In this document: positions 52,370-64,000 of the stretch, one piece after another
Numbering within the stretch: the first letter of the stretch is position 1
How the letters are laid out: each line of letters begins with the position of its first letter
NCBI GenBank assembly: GCA_002104895.1
Contig: MCFG01000228.1
Location: 26,001-90,000 of the forward strand
Length of the DNA: 64,000 bases
Direction: 5' to 3'
From: Anaeromyces robustus
Taxonomy: Eukaryota > Neocallimastigomycota > Neocallimastigomycetes > Neocallimastigales > Neocallimastigaceae
Translations under genes and position numbers: made by a program
Notes under the pieces: model-generated
What the model saw: the letters and a program-made list of their open reading frames with translations, nothing else
What the model was told of the DNA's origin: nothing
Databases searched by the model: none

Positions 52370-54037
52370 TCATTCCTCTATAAATTTCTTAAGAATTGTT
52401 GAATATAAATATTTTGTTTTCCCACCACATTTGGTTTCATATTTTGGATTTTGAAAAGTATTTGTTGTTAAAGAATTAAAATCACCATTATTTTTATCTC
52501 TATTAATTGACCACATAGATACCATATGAACATAATCTTTTTCTTTTATATTTTCTATAAGTTTTTCAGCATCATATAATGAAAATACTGAACCATCATC
52601 ATTTTCTCCAATCATAGGTATTAGACCCATTTTAATCTTTGGATAATACATTTTAGATTGTTGATATGACGCTTCTAACGATTTAAGAGCATTAATATAA
52701 GAATATGTATTGGCATAACTTGATCCATAATCCATTGTCATAATACTTATCAAATCAATAGGAATATCTTCATTTTTCATACTTTCTATAATAGAAAGTG
52801 TAGCCGAATCAAATCCAATATCTGGATTTACTGATAAACATAAACTAATTAAAGGCATTTCATCTTGTAATTCTGTTTTTAAAATTTTTAATGCTTGAGC
52901 TCTTAATTTATGTACATTTTCTCCTCCGTAATAACCTTCAATATCAAAATCAAGTCGTTGAGGATGATATTTTTGAATAACTTTTTTATATTCTTTAGCT
53001 AAAGAATAAGGATCATCATGACATAAGGCTAACTCTTTATTATCGGCTCCTCCAAAAGAAATAATAATATTTCCACCAGATTTTTGAAAATCATAAATAA
53101 CTGAATCAATACGATCAGCAGAGTAATAAGAAGATGAATTTTCATTATTATCATTATTTTCTCCTATATCAATACTACCACCAAAAGAAGCACTATTCAT
53201 AGAACAAGAAGGAGAATCACAACAAACTATAAAACTAATAATAAAAGTATTAATATTTAAAGTATCTTTTATATTCTTCAAATCAAAAGTTGGATATTGC
53301 ATAATATCAACATAAGGTGAAAATATTTTTTTTGAATTTGATTTAGTAGTAGAAGTATTATTAATAATAGAATCCTCATTAATAGAATCTTCATTAATAG
53401 AATCATCTATAAATAAAGTATTATTATAATTATTTATAATTTGATCATTCATTGATTCATTCATATTTTCTGTATAGTATTCACCTTTATATTCATTTTC
53501 TAATTGATTCATATTATTATTAGTTTTATTTTCATTTTTATTATTATACTTGTTTTTATTTTTATTTTTATTATTATATCTATTATAATATTTTGTTTTA
53601 TAATTGTTGTATTTACCCTTTTGTTTATAATTATTTTTATCATCTTTTTTATATGAATAAGTATCTTGGTTATTTTCTAAATATTTTATATTATAATTGT
53701 TGTATTTATCCTTTTGTTTATAATTATTTTTATCATCATTTTTATACGAATAAGTATCTTGATTATTTTCTAAATATTTTATATTTCTATCATCATAATT
53801 ATACTTTAAATTCTTAATTTGTCGATTATTATACCAATAACCATTTTCTTCGTTAGGTAGAAATTCGCTATCATTTCTAATTTCATTAATATATATATTA
53901 TTATTTTCTTCGGTAGATAAGAATGCATTGTCACTATTATTTTCAATAATAGATTTGTTTTCATTATATCTTACAATATGAGTTGTTGAAAAAACAAAAG
54001 TAAATGGTATAAATAAAAAAAGATTCCTTAATTTCAT
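52370..54037 (-). CDS. GH18 chitinase-like protein, bacterial type
   Basis: Single exon, 555 residues. N-terminal signal peptide (MKLRNLFLFIPFTFVFS). Residues ~25-235 are a low-complexity Asn/Tyr/Lys region with two ~31-residue repeats (IKYLENNQDTYSYK...DDKNNYKQK). Residues ~239-550 form a glycoside hydrolase family 18 barrel: FSPYVDIMQYPTFDL, FIISFIV, GGNIIISFGG, LDFDIEG with the catalytic acid Glu367 and Asp363/Asp365 in place, ISIMTMDYG, and HMVSMWSINRD. This order matches bacterial ChiD-like/secreted chitinases rather than fungal plant-type or chitotriosidase-type enzymes. Expected to be secreted and to cleave beta-1,4-GlcNAc polymers, either remodelling its own chitin wall or attacking others. 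No dockerin or chitin-binding module is visible. Absence of introns and the bacterial-type domain suggest horizontal acquisition, with a host-style low-complexity linker added. Confidence 0.88.
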   Translation of the reverse strand: MKLRNLFLFIPFTFVFSTTHIVRYNENKSIIENNSDNAFLSTEENNNIYINEIRNDSEFLPNEENGYWYNNRQIKNLKYNYDDRNIKYLENNQDTYSYKNDDKNNYKQKDKYNNYNIKYLENNQDTYSYKKDDKNNYKQKGKYNNYKTKYYNRYNNKNKNKNKYNNKNENKTNNNMNQLENEYKGEYYTENMNESMNDQIINNYNNTLFIDDSINEDSINEDSIINNTSTTKSNSKKIFSPYVDIMQYPTFDLKNIKDTLNINTFIISFIVCCDSPSCSMNSASFGGSIDIGENNDNNENSSSYYSADRIDSVIYDFQKSGGNIIISFGGADNKELALCHDDPYSLAKEYKKVIQKYHPQRLDFDIEGYYGGENVHKLRAQALKILKTELQDEMPLISLCLSVNPDIGFDSATLSIIESMKNEDIPIDLISIMTMDYGSSYANTYSYINALKSLEASYQQSKMYYPKIKMGLIPMIGENDDGSVFSLYDAEKLIENIKEKDYVHMVSMWSINRDKNNGDFNSLTTNTFQNPKYETKCGGKTKYLYSTILKKFIEE

Positions 54038-56070
54038 ATTGATTTTTGAGTTTTCAAATTTCTACTATAATAGTAATTTTAAAAATTATTGAGAAAAAAG
54101 GTTCCATCAATGCCCTTTTTATATTCATGGAAAATAGTTATTCAAATACTAAAATTCTAATTTAAGCCATTATTTAATTAATGTATTTTATATATATATA
54201 TATATATTTTTATAAATATATAAAATCTTATAAAAAATTAAAAATTAAAAACTTCTGATAAAAAAACAAAAATTTTTAAAAGACGAACTATGGACAATAT
54301 AATAATCATTGTCAATTTGTATTATCCATACATATATCCAAATATTCAAAAATAACTTTTAATTTATTGTAAAGTTAAATATACTAATATCTAAATAATA
54401 TTTAAATTAATAAAACCATAATAATCATGTTATTAATCTCTTTAATAATCATTATTATTATTACTATTATTATATTTAAATAAATATCAATGTTAAACTC
54501 ATATTTTATCATAAATATTAATATATATATATATATAGAATATAATATGTTCTTTAACATAAATTAATAAAAAAAATATTTTTACAACTCTAATTAAATA
54601 ATTAAATATTGTCCTACATAATAAAAAGTTTTTTCCATATAATTTTTTTTAAATTCATAGATATCTATAATACATTTTAATTAAAACAAAGTAATACAAT
54701 ATTAAATATTTAAAAAAACATGTATATTAAAAAAAACATATACATATATATATATATAAAGTTGTATTATATATATATATATCAATAAAACTAAAAAAAA
54801 AGTTTAAATGATGATTATTTAGAAATGATTATCTTATTAAAAAATTAAATATAATATATTTTTAATATTAAATTTCTTTAAATAATTTCTAAGATAAAAA
54901 TTATTAATTATTTAAATTTTCAATATTTTATTTTTTCTCAATATTTTCACATAATACATATAAAAAAATTCACAAATACTCTTTTTTTTTTTTAATTTTT
55001 TATTTTAAATTTAGTTATTAAAAGTTAATATATATGTTAATATATATTAATATTGAAGAAAATTAAAATTCACTAACATTTTATTTTTAATTAAATATTT
55101 GTATGACAAACTCCAATATATTCAAAAAGATGAAGTTTTTTCACATTTTTATATATATATTGTAATACTAAAATTTATTAGATAATAAAATGATAAATAC
55201 ATTAAATACATATAAAAATCCTATCATCATAATATTGTATATAAAATATTGATACTATTTTAAGCACAATAATTATGATTTTTAAATTGTATAAATCTTA
55301 ATTAAAATCATAAATGAATTTTAATTAACATTTATACAATTTAATTTTTTTTATGATTATTTTTAAACTATAAATATATATACATAATACATCTATATAT
55401 ATATAATAGTTTAACAAATTAAATGTATTTGTGAATTTCAAAAAACAAAAAACAAAAAAATTATTATCATGATATATATATATTATTTTTTAATTTATAG
55501 AAATAAAAATTAATTTATTTATAACAGAACAGATATATATTTCATTATAAATATTATTTATAAAGGACAACCGAATATGAAAATTCTTATATAAATGATA
55601 ATTATTATATATAATATTAATTTAATTATAGAAATATATAAACAAAATTAAATCTTTCTAGTAATAATGTTAGTTACAATAAACTATTTCTTTTATAAAA
55701 TACTTGTTTTTCTTAAATATTGAACCTATAAAAATAATATAATTCACTTATTTCCTATTTACTATAAAATAATCTATATTTCATTATATTATAACATGAA
55801 ATATATATATATTTAACTTTTAGAACAATAATTTTATTATCCTATTTGTATATATAATATATAATATTTCAAATAATTTTAATAACTTAATTATTATTAT
55901 TATTATTATGAAATAATAATAAATAATACTTTTAATTAAATTTAAAAAAGAAACATTACATTAAAATTATTTGCTTTATTCTTTAATAAAAATATAACAA
56001 ATTACTAATTACTAATTTAAAATATAAATACCAATTAGAAATATTTAAAAATACTTTAATTAAAAAAAAA
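54038..56070. other. Divergent intergenic region with a strong hairpin
   Basis: Lies between the divergent GH18 and PARG-like genes and so should contain both promoters. Almost pure A/T; the clearest structure is a 27-bp inverted repeat at 55282-55344. No gene seen. Confidence 0.55.
55282..55344. repeat. 27-bp inverted repeat, short loop
   Basis: Arms 55282-55308 and 55318-55344 pair at 26 of 27 positions, around a nine-base loop. Weaker pairing extends outward (ATTATGATT against TTATGATTA). Stable stem-loop or cruciform candidate. Confidence 0.85.
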
Positions 56071-57345
56071 ATGAATTCTGAAAGTTCAATATCTAATTTT
56101 ATGGAAACCTCTGACTTTGATTTTATATATAAGAATCTTCCTGAAACTGGAACGGGTACAGGTGAATTTGCCTCTTCTACAGCAAATCCTGAATTTCAAA
56201 AAATATTTCAATCCCATTTTAATAGAATAAATATTATTAATTGTCATAATTTTAATAATCAATCAACATGTACACCAGAAATATCTGCAATTAAAGAATA
56301 CAGTGGTCCAGCAGCTTTAAAATTAGCACAGTCTGGTAAAAAAGTAGTTGTTTTAATTTTTGCTGATGCTACAAATGTGGGTGGTATATATATGACAAGA
56401 TTTAAACCTGCAAATACTCAAGAAGAACAAACAGTACTTATGGCACCTGAAATTTATGGTTATCTTGGAAATAATTATGGTGTACATGATATTGGTGGTA
56501 ATGGTGATGGAACATATAATGCAAATCAAAAACGTTATTGTCTAAATAAAGATGATTATGATAATAATCCAAATTTAATAAATCCTGCATATGGTTACAT
56601 TTTAACAAATTTATTAGTAACTCATGAAGTTGAATATTGTTCAAATATGATTAAATTACCAAAAGAAAAAATTGTTGAAATATCATATGCTTTTCTTTCT
56701 ATGCCAAGTTTTTCAACTGATATAAGTAGAGATCCAATAGGTGCAGCATTAATTGGACAAAGTGGTGAAAAAGATGGAGAAAAAATATATAGCAATATGA
56801 GAGAAGCTAGTATTATTTTACAAAATGATGAAAAAATTGGAAAAGATGTTTATAGTAGTGAAATAAAACAAGATATCGGAAAACTAGCAATTTTTTATTC
56901 CATAAATAAACTTAAAGATTTTTCAAATAAATACTTTAATAATGATCATCAAGATGTTAGTAAAATTATATCTATAATTGTCAAAGCAAAAATTCTTCTG
57001 AATAAAGGAAAAGCTGCAAAAGAATTAAAAAAAGAATTAAAATTAAAAGATTTTAAATCTTTCACAGAAGATGTAATAAAAATTGTAGAAGAAGCACAAA
57101 AAAATTATGAAGAATGTGTATTAAATAAATTTATTAATTTAATAAAAGGTACAGAAAAAGCTGAAGCAGATACTCTTGTACTTGGTAAAATAGGATGTGG
57201 TGCATTTTTAAATGATGAAGATGAAATTGCTGAACTCATGGGAAAAGCAATATCAACATCTAAATATATAAAATATATTTATTTTGCAGGTTTAGATAAA
57301 TCAGATCCTTTCATTGAAAAAGTCAAAAAAGCTATGAAAAAATAG
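56071..57345 (+). CDS. Bacterial-type PARG-like macrodomain protein
   Basis: Single exon, 424 residues. It resembles the microbial poly(ADP-ribose) glycohydrolase family (TIGR02452/DUF2263), which removes ADP-ribose from proteins. Matching blocks: VVVLIFADATNVGG (family NFASATNPGG), the catalytic QEE (Gln117-Glu119), APEIYGYLGNNYG, and near the end TLVLGKIGCGAFLNDEDEIAELM (family LVLGAWGCGVFGND). Deviations: the usual GGG of the GGG-x-QEE loop is GGI (Gly104, Gly105, Ile106), the loop has ten residues before QEE, and ~120 mostly helical, Lys-rich residues (about 235-360) are inserted before the last block. No signal peptide or membrane helix, so intracellular. The two Glu residues are kept, so activity is possible. 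No introns; likely acquired from bacteria. Confidence 0.75.
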   Translation: MNSESSISNFMETSDFDFIYKNLPETGTGTGEFASSTANPEFQKIFQSHFNRINIINCHNFNNQSTCTPEISAIKEYSGPAALKLAQSGKKVVVLIFADATNVGGIYMTRFKPANTQEEQTVLMAPEIYGYLGNNYGVHDIGGNGDGTYNANQKRYCLNKDDYDNNPNLINPAYGYILTNLLVTHEVEYCSNMIKLPKEKIVEISYAFLSMPSFSTDISRDPIGAALIGQSGEKDGEKIYSNMREASIILQNDEKIGKDVYSSEIKQDIGKLAIFYSINKLKDFSNKYFNNDHQDVSKIISIIVKAKILLNKGKAAKELKKELKLKDFKSFTEDVIKIVEEAQKNYEECVLNKFINLIKGTEKAEADTLVLGKIGCGAFLNDEDEIAELMGKAISTSKYIKYIYFAGLDKSDPFIEKVKKAMKK

Positions 57346-58244
57346 AATTTTAATATAAAAAAAATATACATATATATAAAAATATAAATATTAATGAAAA
57401 CATTATCATTATAAAAGAAAAATATATATATAATTAAAAAATAGAGTTTAAAATAGCTCAATAATATTAGTATATATATAATTAAATAATTTATAATGCT
57501 TTATATAATAAATACGTATATAGATATATTCTTTTTGTTGTTGTCTTTATATTATAATTATATATATATATTAATTATAATATTCATTTTTGATATAGTA
57601 TTTACTAAAATAAATTTTTTTTTTTTCACATATACAAATATTTTTCTGTTTGTTTAATAATTCATAAATTATAATTAAATCAAAATTTTTTAAGTTTAAT
57701 TTAATTTTAATATAAAAATTTTACTTATTCACATATTGTCCTATACTTTAACTACAACATTGAAAGAATTTAACCATTTAATATTTATTAATTGTATTTG
57801 TACTAATTATCATATTAAATATAAATATAAGCATATATTATATAACTTCTCTCTAAAAATACCATTATTTTTATTATTAATATAGAATTTTTTTAATATA
57901 ACTTATCATGAGTTGTCATATAAATGTATCGGAATCGGCGTTGACGCCTTTAGTATGTTCATATGTTTTAAAATAACTTGATAATTATCTATTAATATAG
58001 AAAATTATATAAATAATAGATATATAAAAAAATAAATTTTACAATGCATTTATTATCTTGTGTAACATCCTATTAATAAAAAAGTATAAATTTTATAATA
58101 TTTTTAATTGAAAGAAATAAAAAAAATTATTAATTCATTTTGTTATCTTTTAGTAATTTCAATTTTATCAATAAATTAATATTATCTTTTTTTTAGTAAA
58201 ATTATTTTACCATTTTTATTATAGTAATTCTAGATTACATCACC

Positions 58245-58440
58245 ATTGATGATACTCATGTGTGTTGCCATCAATTATTGATCATAATCAACCTCTCAAT
58301 AGTCTCCTTATAATCAAGAAATAATATATTGTAAATAAAACCAGTAATAATTCATCTAGTATAAATTTTTTAAATAAAGTATACTGATATAATTCTCTGG
58401 ACTTTTTGCTTTTGTATTGATTGCCATCCACATGAAGTTA
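58245..58440 (-). pseudogene. Possible coding remnant with stops
   Basis: The minus-strand frame gives WMAINTKAKSPENYISILYL, then KNLY*MNYYWFYLQYIIS* and, after more stops, GDY*EVDYDQ*LMATHMSII, NGDVI*. Base composition is higher in G and C than the surroundings. Family unknown; at least five stops. Confidence 0.3.
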
Positions 58441-59184
58441 TAATGATATATAAAAACCATAAATATTAAATATTTATCTTATATATATATTTATTTATTT
58501 ATTTTCAATAGATTATTTTTAAATAATTCTTTTTTGGACAATTAAAAATCCATATATTTAATTATTGATTAAAATTAAAAAAAAATAAAACTTTAATTTG
58601 ATATTTAATAATAAATAATAAATTATAAAATAAAAAAAATAAATATGAAAGTTTAAAATTAATAAATAATAAAATGAAAATAAATAAAAATTAAGTATTT
58701 ATATTAAATATATATCATATTAAAGAAAAAACTTCTTTTAAATTTTTAAATAGTAATATTTAAATGTAATAAGAAATTTTATGATAAAATATCATCATAA
58801 ATATATAAAAAAAATATTCATTTTAAAATTATGTCATACCTATAAAATGAAACTTTAAAAAATAATAAAAAAAAAAAAAACTTTTTTTCTTATGTTATTT
58901 AATTAAAGTTTTACCAAATTAACCACATTTTTAAAAAAATTTAATTAATAAAATTAGAAGTCCGAATATGAAGATATGAAAAAACTGTTTTACCTTCTAT
59001 TATATATTGTTTTTAACAAAATATTAAATTAATAATATAAATAATAGTATCGAATATAAAATAAATAAATTAATCCATGACATTGAATTATTGAAATATT
59101 TCCCAAAGTATAATTGTACAACATTTAAAAAATTTATAGTGATAATACTTTATACTTTTTTTTTATATCTTTTACAAACAACTA

Positions 59185-59857
<673 letters not shown>

Positions 59858-62526
59858 TTATTAATTATATAAAATTAATAATTTATAATAAAATGTTTAA
59901 TTATATCAATAATAAATTATGTATTAAAAATTATATATAAATAAATGAAAATTAAAAAATAAAACTAAAAGTAGTATAATTAAATTATTGTTTACACTGT
60001 ACTAAAATCAAAATAAAATTAATACTTTTATATAATAATTTATTATTCTCTATTCATTTTTTATTTAAATAAATTATTATTATTAATTCTTTTAAGATTA
60101 TATGTTATAATTAATAATAAATAATACGAGGAATACTATATATTTTATTATGTTAAAAATATTTATAACTATTGTTATTATTATCAATTTATTATCAATT
60201 ATTACTATATTATAGTTATCAACAATTTAAAGTATTTATATAAGAATTTCATGAAACAATTTTTTAATAATAATAAATAATAATAATAAATAATAATAAC
60301 AAATAATAATAATAATAATTAATAAATAATAGAAAAATATATTAGAAAAAAAAGTGTATTAAATATTAATGTAATGAAAAAATAAAATAAAAAAAAAAGT
60401 ATAATGATAAAAAAATAATAATAAATTGAAATTAAAAATTTAATTAATATTTATTAATAAAATAAAAAAAAGTATAAAATCAAATTTATAATAAATAATA
60501 ATTAAAAAAAATATATAACAAAATTTGATAATATTAAATAAATAATAATATTAATATTAAATATTAAAGTATTTATTATATATATTAAATATTAAATATT
60601 AAATATAATAATAATTTAATACATTAATATTTTTTTTATTAAAAAAAAATATACAAAATAATTATTCTTATTTATGTTATTAATTTCAATATATTAATAA
60701 TATATTCATTAATTTATTTATTTATTTGTATTTATTTTATTTAAGAAAAGTTTAACCTACACTTCTTTCTATTTTTTCATTTTTCAAAAAAATAATAATA
60801 AAGTATATATATTAATAGAAGATTAAGTTATAATGCAATCTCAAAGAAATTCATTTTAAGAATGTAAAGATTTTATTATATTAGTTTATTTTATATATAT
60901 ATATTTTTAAAAAAAAATAATAAATTAAACTTTCATTTTTCATCTTTTTATATTCTTTTTCATGTCTTGTTAATACTACTTATATATAGTATTTTTTTAA
61001 AAATATTAATTTTATTATTCTATCTATAAAAATTATATATGTATAAACTAATAAATGTTATTTTTATATATGTAATTCAAATTTTGATATTTTTGTATGA
61101 AAAACTTGTATAAAATTCTTAGTAATTTTTTTAATGTATATAACAAAATTAATTATATTATTTATTGAAAAATTATTATTAATAATAATTAATAAATAAT
61201 TTTTATTCTATGTTATAAATTATTCATTTCTTTTTATAAATTTTAAATTATTTTTAAAAATATACTTATGATGTATAAAACAATATTTATTTATTGTATT
61301 TAATATTTAATATGCATAATATTTATATACTTGACATTTTATCATATAAATTTATTTTAATTTTTTTTTTTTCTTTTAAAATTATTTTGTTAATCTATTC
61401 TTTATTTTTTATTCTTTATTCCCTTTTTTTTTTTTTTTTTTTACTGTAAAATATATATAAATAATTATAATTATTAAAATAATAATACATATATATTATT
61501 TATATTAATATCTTCTTTTTTACTATTATTATTATTTATTATATATATACAGGAATCTTGAGTTTTTATAATACAATATCAAGCAAAAAAATAACTTAAC
61601 AAAATATTATATTCTTTTTAATATTAAACTCAAATTTTTAAAAAAAAAAAATAAAAAAATAAAAATAAAAAATAATAAAAAAAAGTTACATAGAAATTAC
61701 TATTGTTATCTCTCTTTTTTTTTTATCTTATTTTGAAATGGTTTAATTAAATCAAATTAATTCAATTAAACATATTTTCATTTATTCAGGATATAAAAAT
61801 AAGAATAGAAAAATCAGTATATTTAATATATATTAACTTCAGCATAAAATTTTCAACCTGTAAATAGTTTAATACTACAATAGTAATTGCTTAAAATAAA
61901 TAAAACAAAAATTCTACGACATTTTACATAATATTTAATCGTTAATTGAATTCTATTTTTTTTTCTTTTTTGTTTCAAAATAATAACACAGAAATTTATT
62001 TAAACAATAACAGTTATAATAAATTAAGTTATATTATTATTTTTATTAAAAAAATATACATATATCAATAATTCAAATACTTTTATTATTATCGGCATTA
62101 AAACTATATTTAAAGCAAAGCAAAACAAATTTCACTACTCACTATTATCTTTTAATATAAATTATTCAAATTCACTTATAAAAAAAATAAATAATTAAAT
62201 AAAATAAAAAAAAACATATTTAGAAAAAAAAAAAAAAAAATATCAAATAAAATTTTATTTATTATTAAAACTTTAGAAAAATAAATAAATAAATAAATAA
62301 TACAATACAAGCTACAAATCTATTAAAAATTCATTATTCAATATTCATAAATTTCAAAATTAACCTCAAAAATTATTATTATACCATATCGATTATTTAA
62401 AATTGCATTATCAATAATAAAATAATAATAATAATTATATATATACATCAAGATTTATATTATTATAATATTTTTGATATATTTCATTTTAAGTATTTTA
62501 TAAATATATATATATATATATACAAA

Positions 62527-64000
62527 ATGCCAATTGAACATCCAATATTTAAAGATATTGATGAAGATAATAATAATGAATTCCTAAGACCAGGTAGTCT
62601 TATTAAAAAGGAGGAATTCTTTAGATTAATTTCCCAAGCCTTAAGAGAACATGGTTATAAGTAAATATTATTAATTTCTATATAATAAAAATTTTTGTTT
62701 CTGTTACAATTTTATATATTTTATAATTTATTTATATTTTCTAGTCAAAATGATAATAATGCAATTATATATTACAATTTTTATATATTTTATATTTTAT
62801 TTATATTCTCTATTCAATGACAATAATACAATTATATAATATATATTATTAAATACAATAATTTGTTTAAAAATATTAAAAATTTTTAAATGATAGTCAA
62901 ACAGCAAATACACTAGAAAGTGAAAGTGGCATAATATATGAAGAGCCAAATATGATTCAATTTCGAGAGTGTATACTCAATGGCGATTGGAAACAAGCTG
63001 AAAGTCTTCTTTGTTTTTTAAAAATAAAAGATAATGATTATAATGTAATATAACAAACTTTTTTTTTTTTTTTTAATTTCTTAATATAATATATCATATT
63101 CATATTTATTAAATATTTTATATATTTTATTATATATATAAATAAACTAAATATTATATCTATAATAATATTTAAAATAATAAAAATAATTATATTATAG
63201 GAATGTCTCTTTCTTATTCGACAACAAAAATATCTTGAACTATTAGAAAAGAAAAAAGTAAATAAAGCCTTAATGGTTTTAAGAAAAGAATTAACACCAT
63301 TACAAGTAAATTTAAATAAATTATACGAACTTTCATGGTAATTAATAATATGATTATATCTCTATAAAAAAAAATAGTAAAAATATAATATATAATAAAA
63401 TACATATTTAAAATAAATAAAAATAGAAATAAAAATAAAAATAAAAAGTGTAATAGTTATATGACATATAAAATATTAAATATCAAAATAATAATATAAT
63501 GATAATAATAATAATTATAATTATATATATATATATATATTATTATTTTAATAGTTATATAATGTGTACAAATATTGAGGATATTAAAAAAAGATCTAAT
63601 TGGGATAGTGAAAATTCACGTTCTACTTTATTAAATGAACTTCAAAGTAAATATCACATCTTTTATATATATATATATATGTATGTATATATATAAAAAC
63701 ATAAAAAATGAATTATATACTAATTAAATATTTAAATGAATATAACAGACTTTATTTCTCCATCTGTAATGATACCAAAACATCGTCTTGAAACACTTGT
63801 AGAACAATCTCTTCAATTCCAAAAAATGAATTGTTTATATCATAATACAAATGAAAAATCATTATCTTTGTTTGTTGATCATAAATGTTTAAGGTATATA
63901 GAATTATTTGAAATTTATTGTAAATATTTTATAATTTAAGAATAAAAAAAAAAATTAATAAATCAATATATTTATAACAAAAGAGAAAAATTACCAAAAA
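62527..64000 (+). CDS. WDR26: WDR26/GID7-type CTLH ubiquitin ligase subunit, 3' end outside
   Basis: First ~218 residues in five exons: 62527-62660, 62897-63044, 63201-63337, 63555-63646, 63749-63893; the next donor (GT at 63894) is in the window. Introns have GT-AG ends and phases 2, 0, 2, 1, 2. The start ATG has an AAAATG context. Residues ~24-55 (EEFFRLISQALREHGYNQTA) are a LisH motif. Then comes a CTLH region (FRECILNGDWKQAESLLCFL, RQQKYLELLEKKKVNKALMV). LRKELTPLQVNLNKLYELSC, ISPSVMIPKHRLETLVEQSL and CLYHNTN match WDR26/Gid7 blocks in order. The WD40 propeller should follow beyond the window. The protein is a scaffold/oligomerisation subunit of the GID/CTLH E3 ligase, which in yeast degrades gluconeogenic enzymes. 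Confidence 0.92.

Overview
The window looks like nuclear chromosomal DNA of an anaerobic gut fungus (Neocallimastigomycota). The case for this is: extreme AT content (intergenic DNA almost pure A/T, coding exons less so); short AT-only GT-AG introns; long Asn runs in proteins; long (TTA)n and (TTTA)n tracts; a CotH-family gene (a family expanded in these fungi); a bacterial-type GH18 enzyme; and a ciliary gene (DRC10) as expected for a flagellated zoospore fungus. The genus cannot be fixed from the sequence. No rRNA, tRNA or CRISPR array was seen, and no clear transposon.

Layout. 1-2096: 3' part of a TatD-type nuclease gene (+). 4907-8878: one two-exon gene (-) for a ~1192-residue membrane-anchored, acidic, repeat-rich protein of unknown function. 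8879-16127: gene-free repeats. 16128-19532: eight-exon DRC10/IQCD axonemal gene (-). 20778-23726: three-exon DUF1308 (C7orf25-like) gene (+). 26929-30763: nine-exon gene (+) joining an alpha/beta hydrolase to a CX5R tyrosine phosphatase. Right edge, 62527-63893 and beyond: 5' part of a WDR26/GID7 gene (+).

Between about 32 and 58 kb the character changes to an accessory region. It has two intact members of an unrecognised seven-helix membrane protein family (35378-36646 and 45508-46686) with two degraded relatives (about 32969 and 43985), a CotH gene broken by two in-frame stops (38473-40507), several unidentified coding remnants with stops, many medium-length tandem repeats (48, 49, 39 and ~410 bp units), an acidic protein gene (50850-51684) with a decayed copy of its second exon, a GH18 chitinase-like gene (52370-54037, -) and a bacterial-type PARG-like macrodomain gene (56071-57345). 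The single-exon, bacterial-looking genes (GH18, PARG-like) contrast with the intron-rich conserved genes at both ends and are candidates for horizontal transfer.

The left and right parts hold conserved eukaryotic functions (DNA repair, cilium motility, ubiquitin ligase). The central part looks like a fast-turnover, tandem-duplicating zone of surface and secreted proteins. Exon boundaries were set by hand from GT/AG sites, reading phase and remembered family sequences; no search was run.
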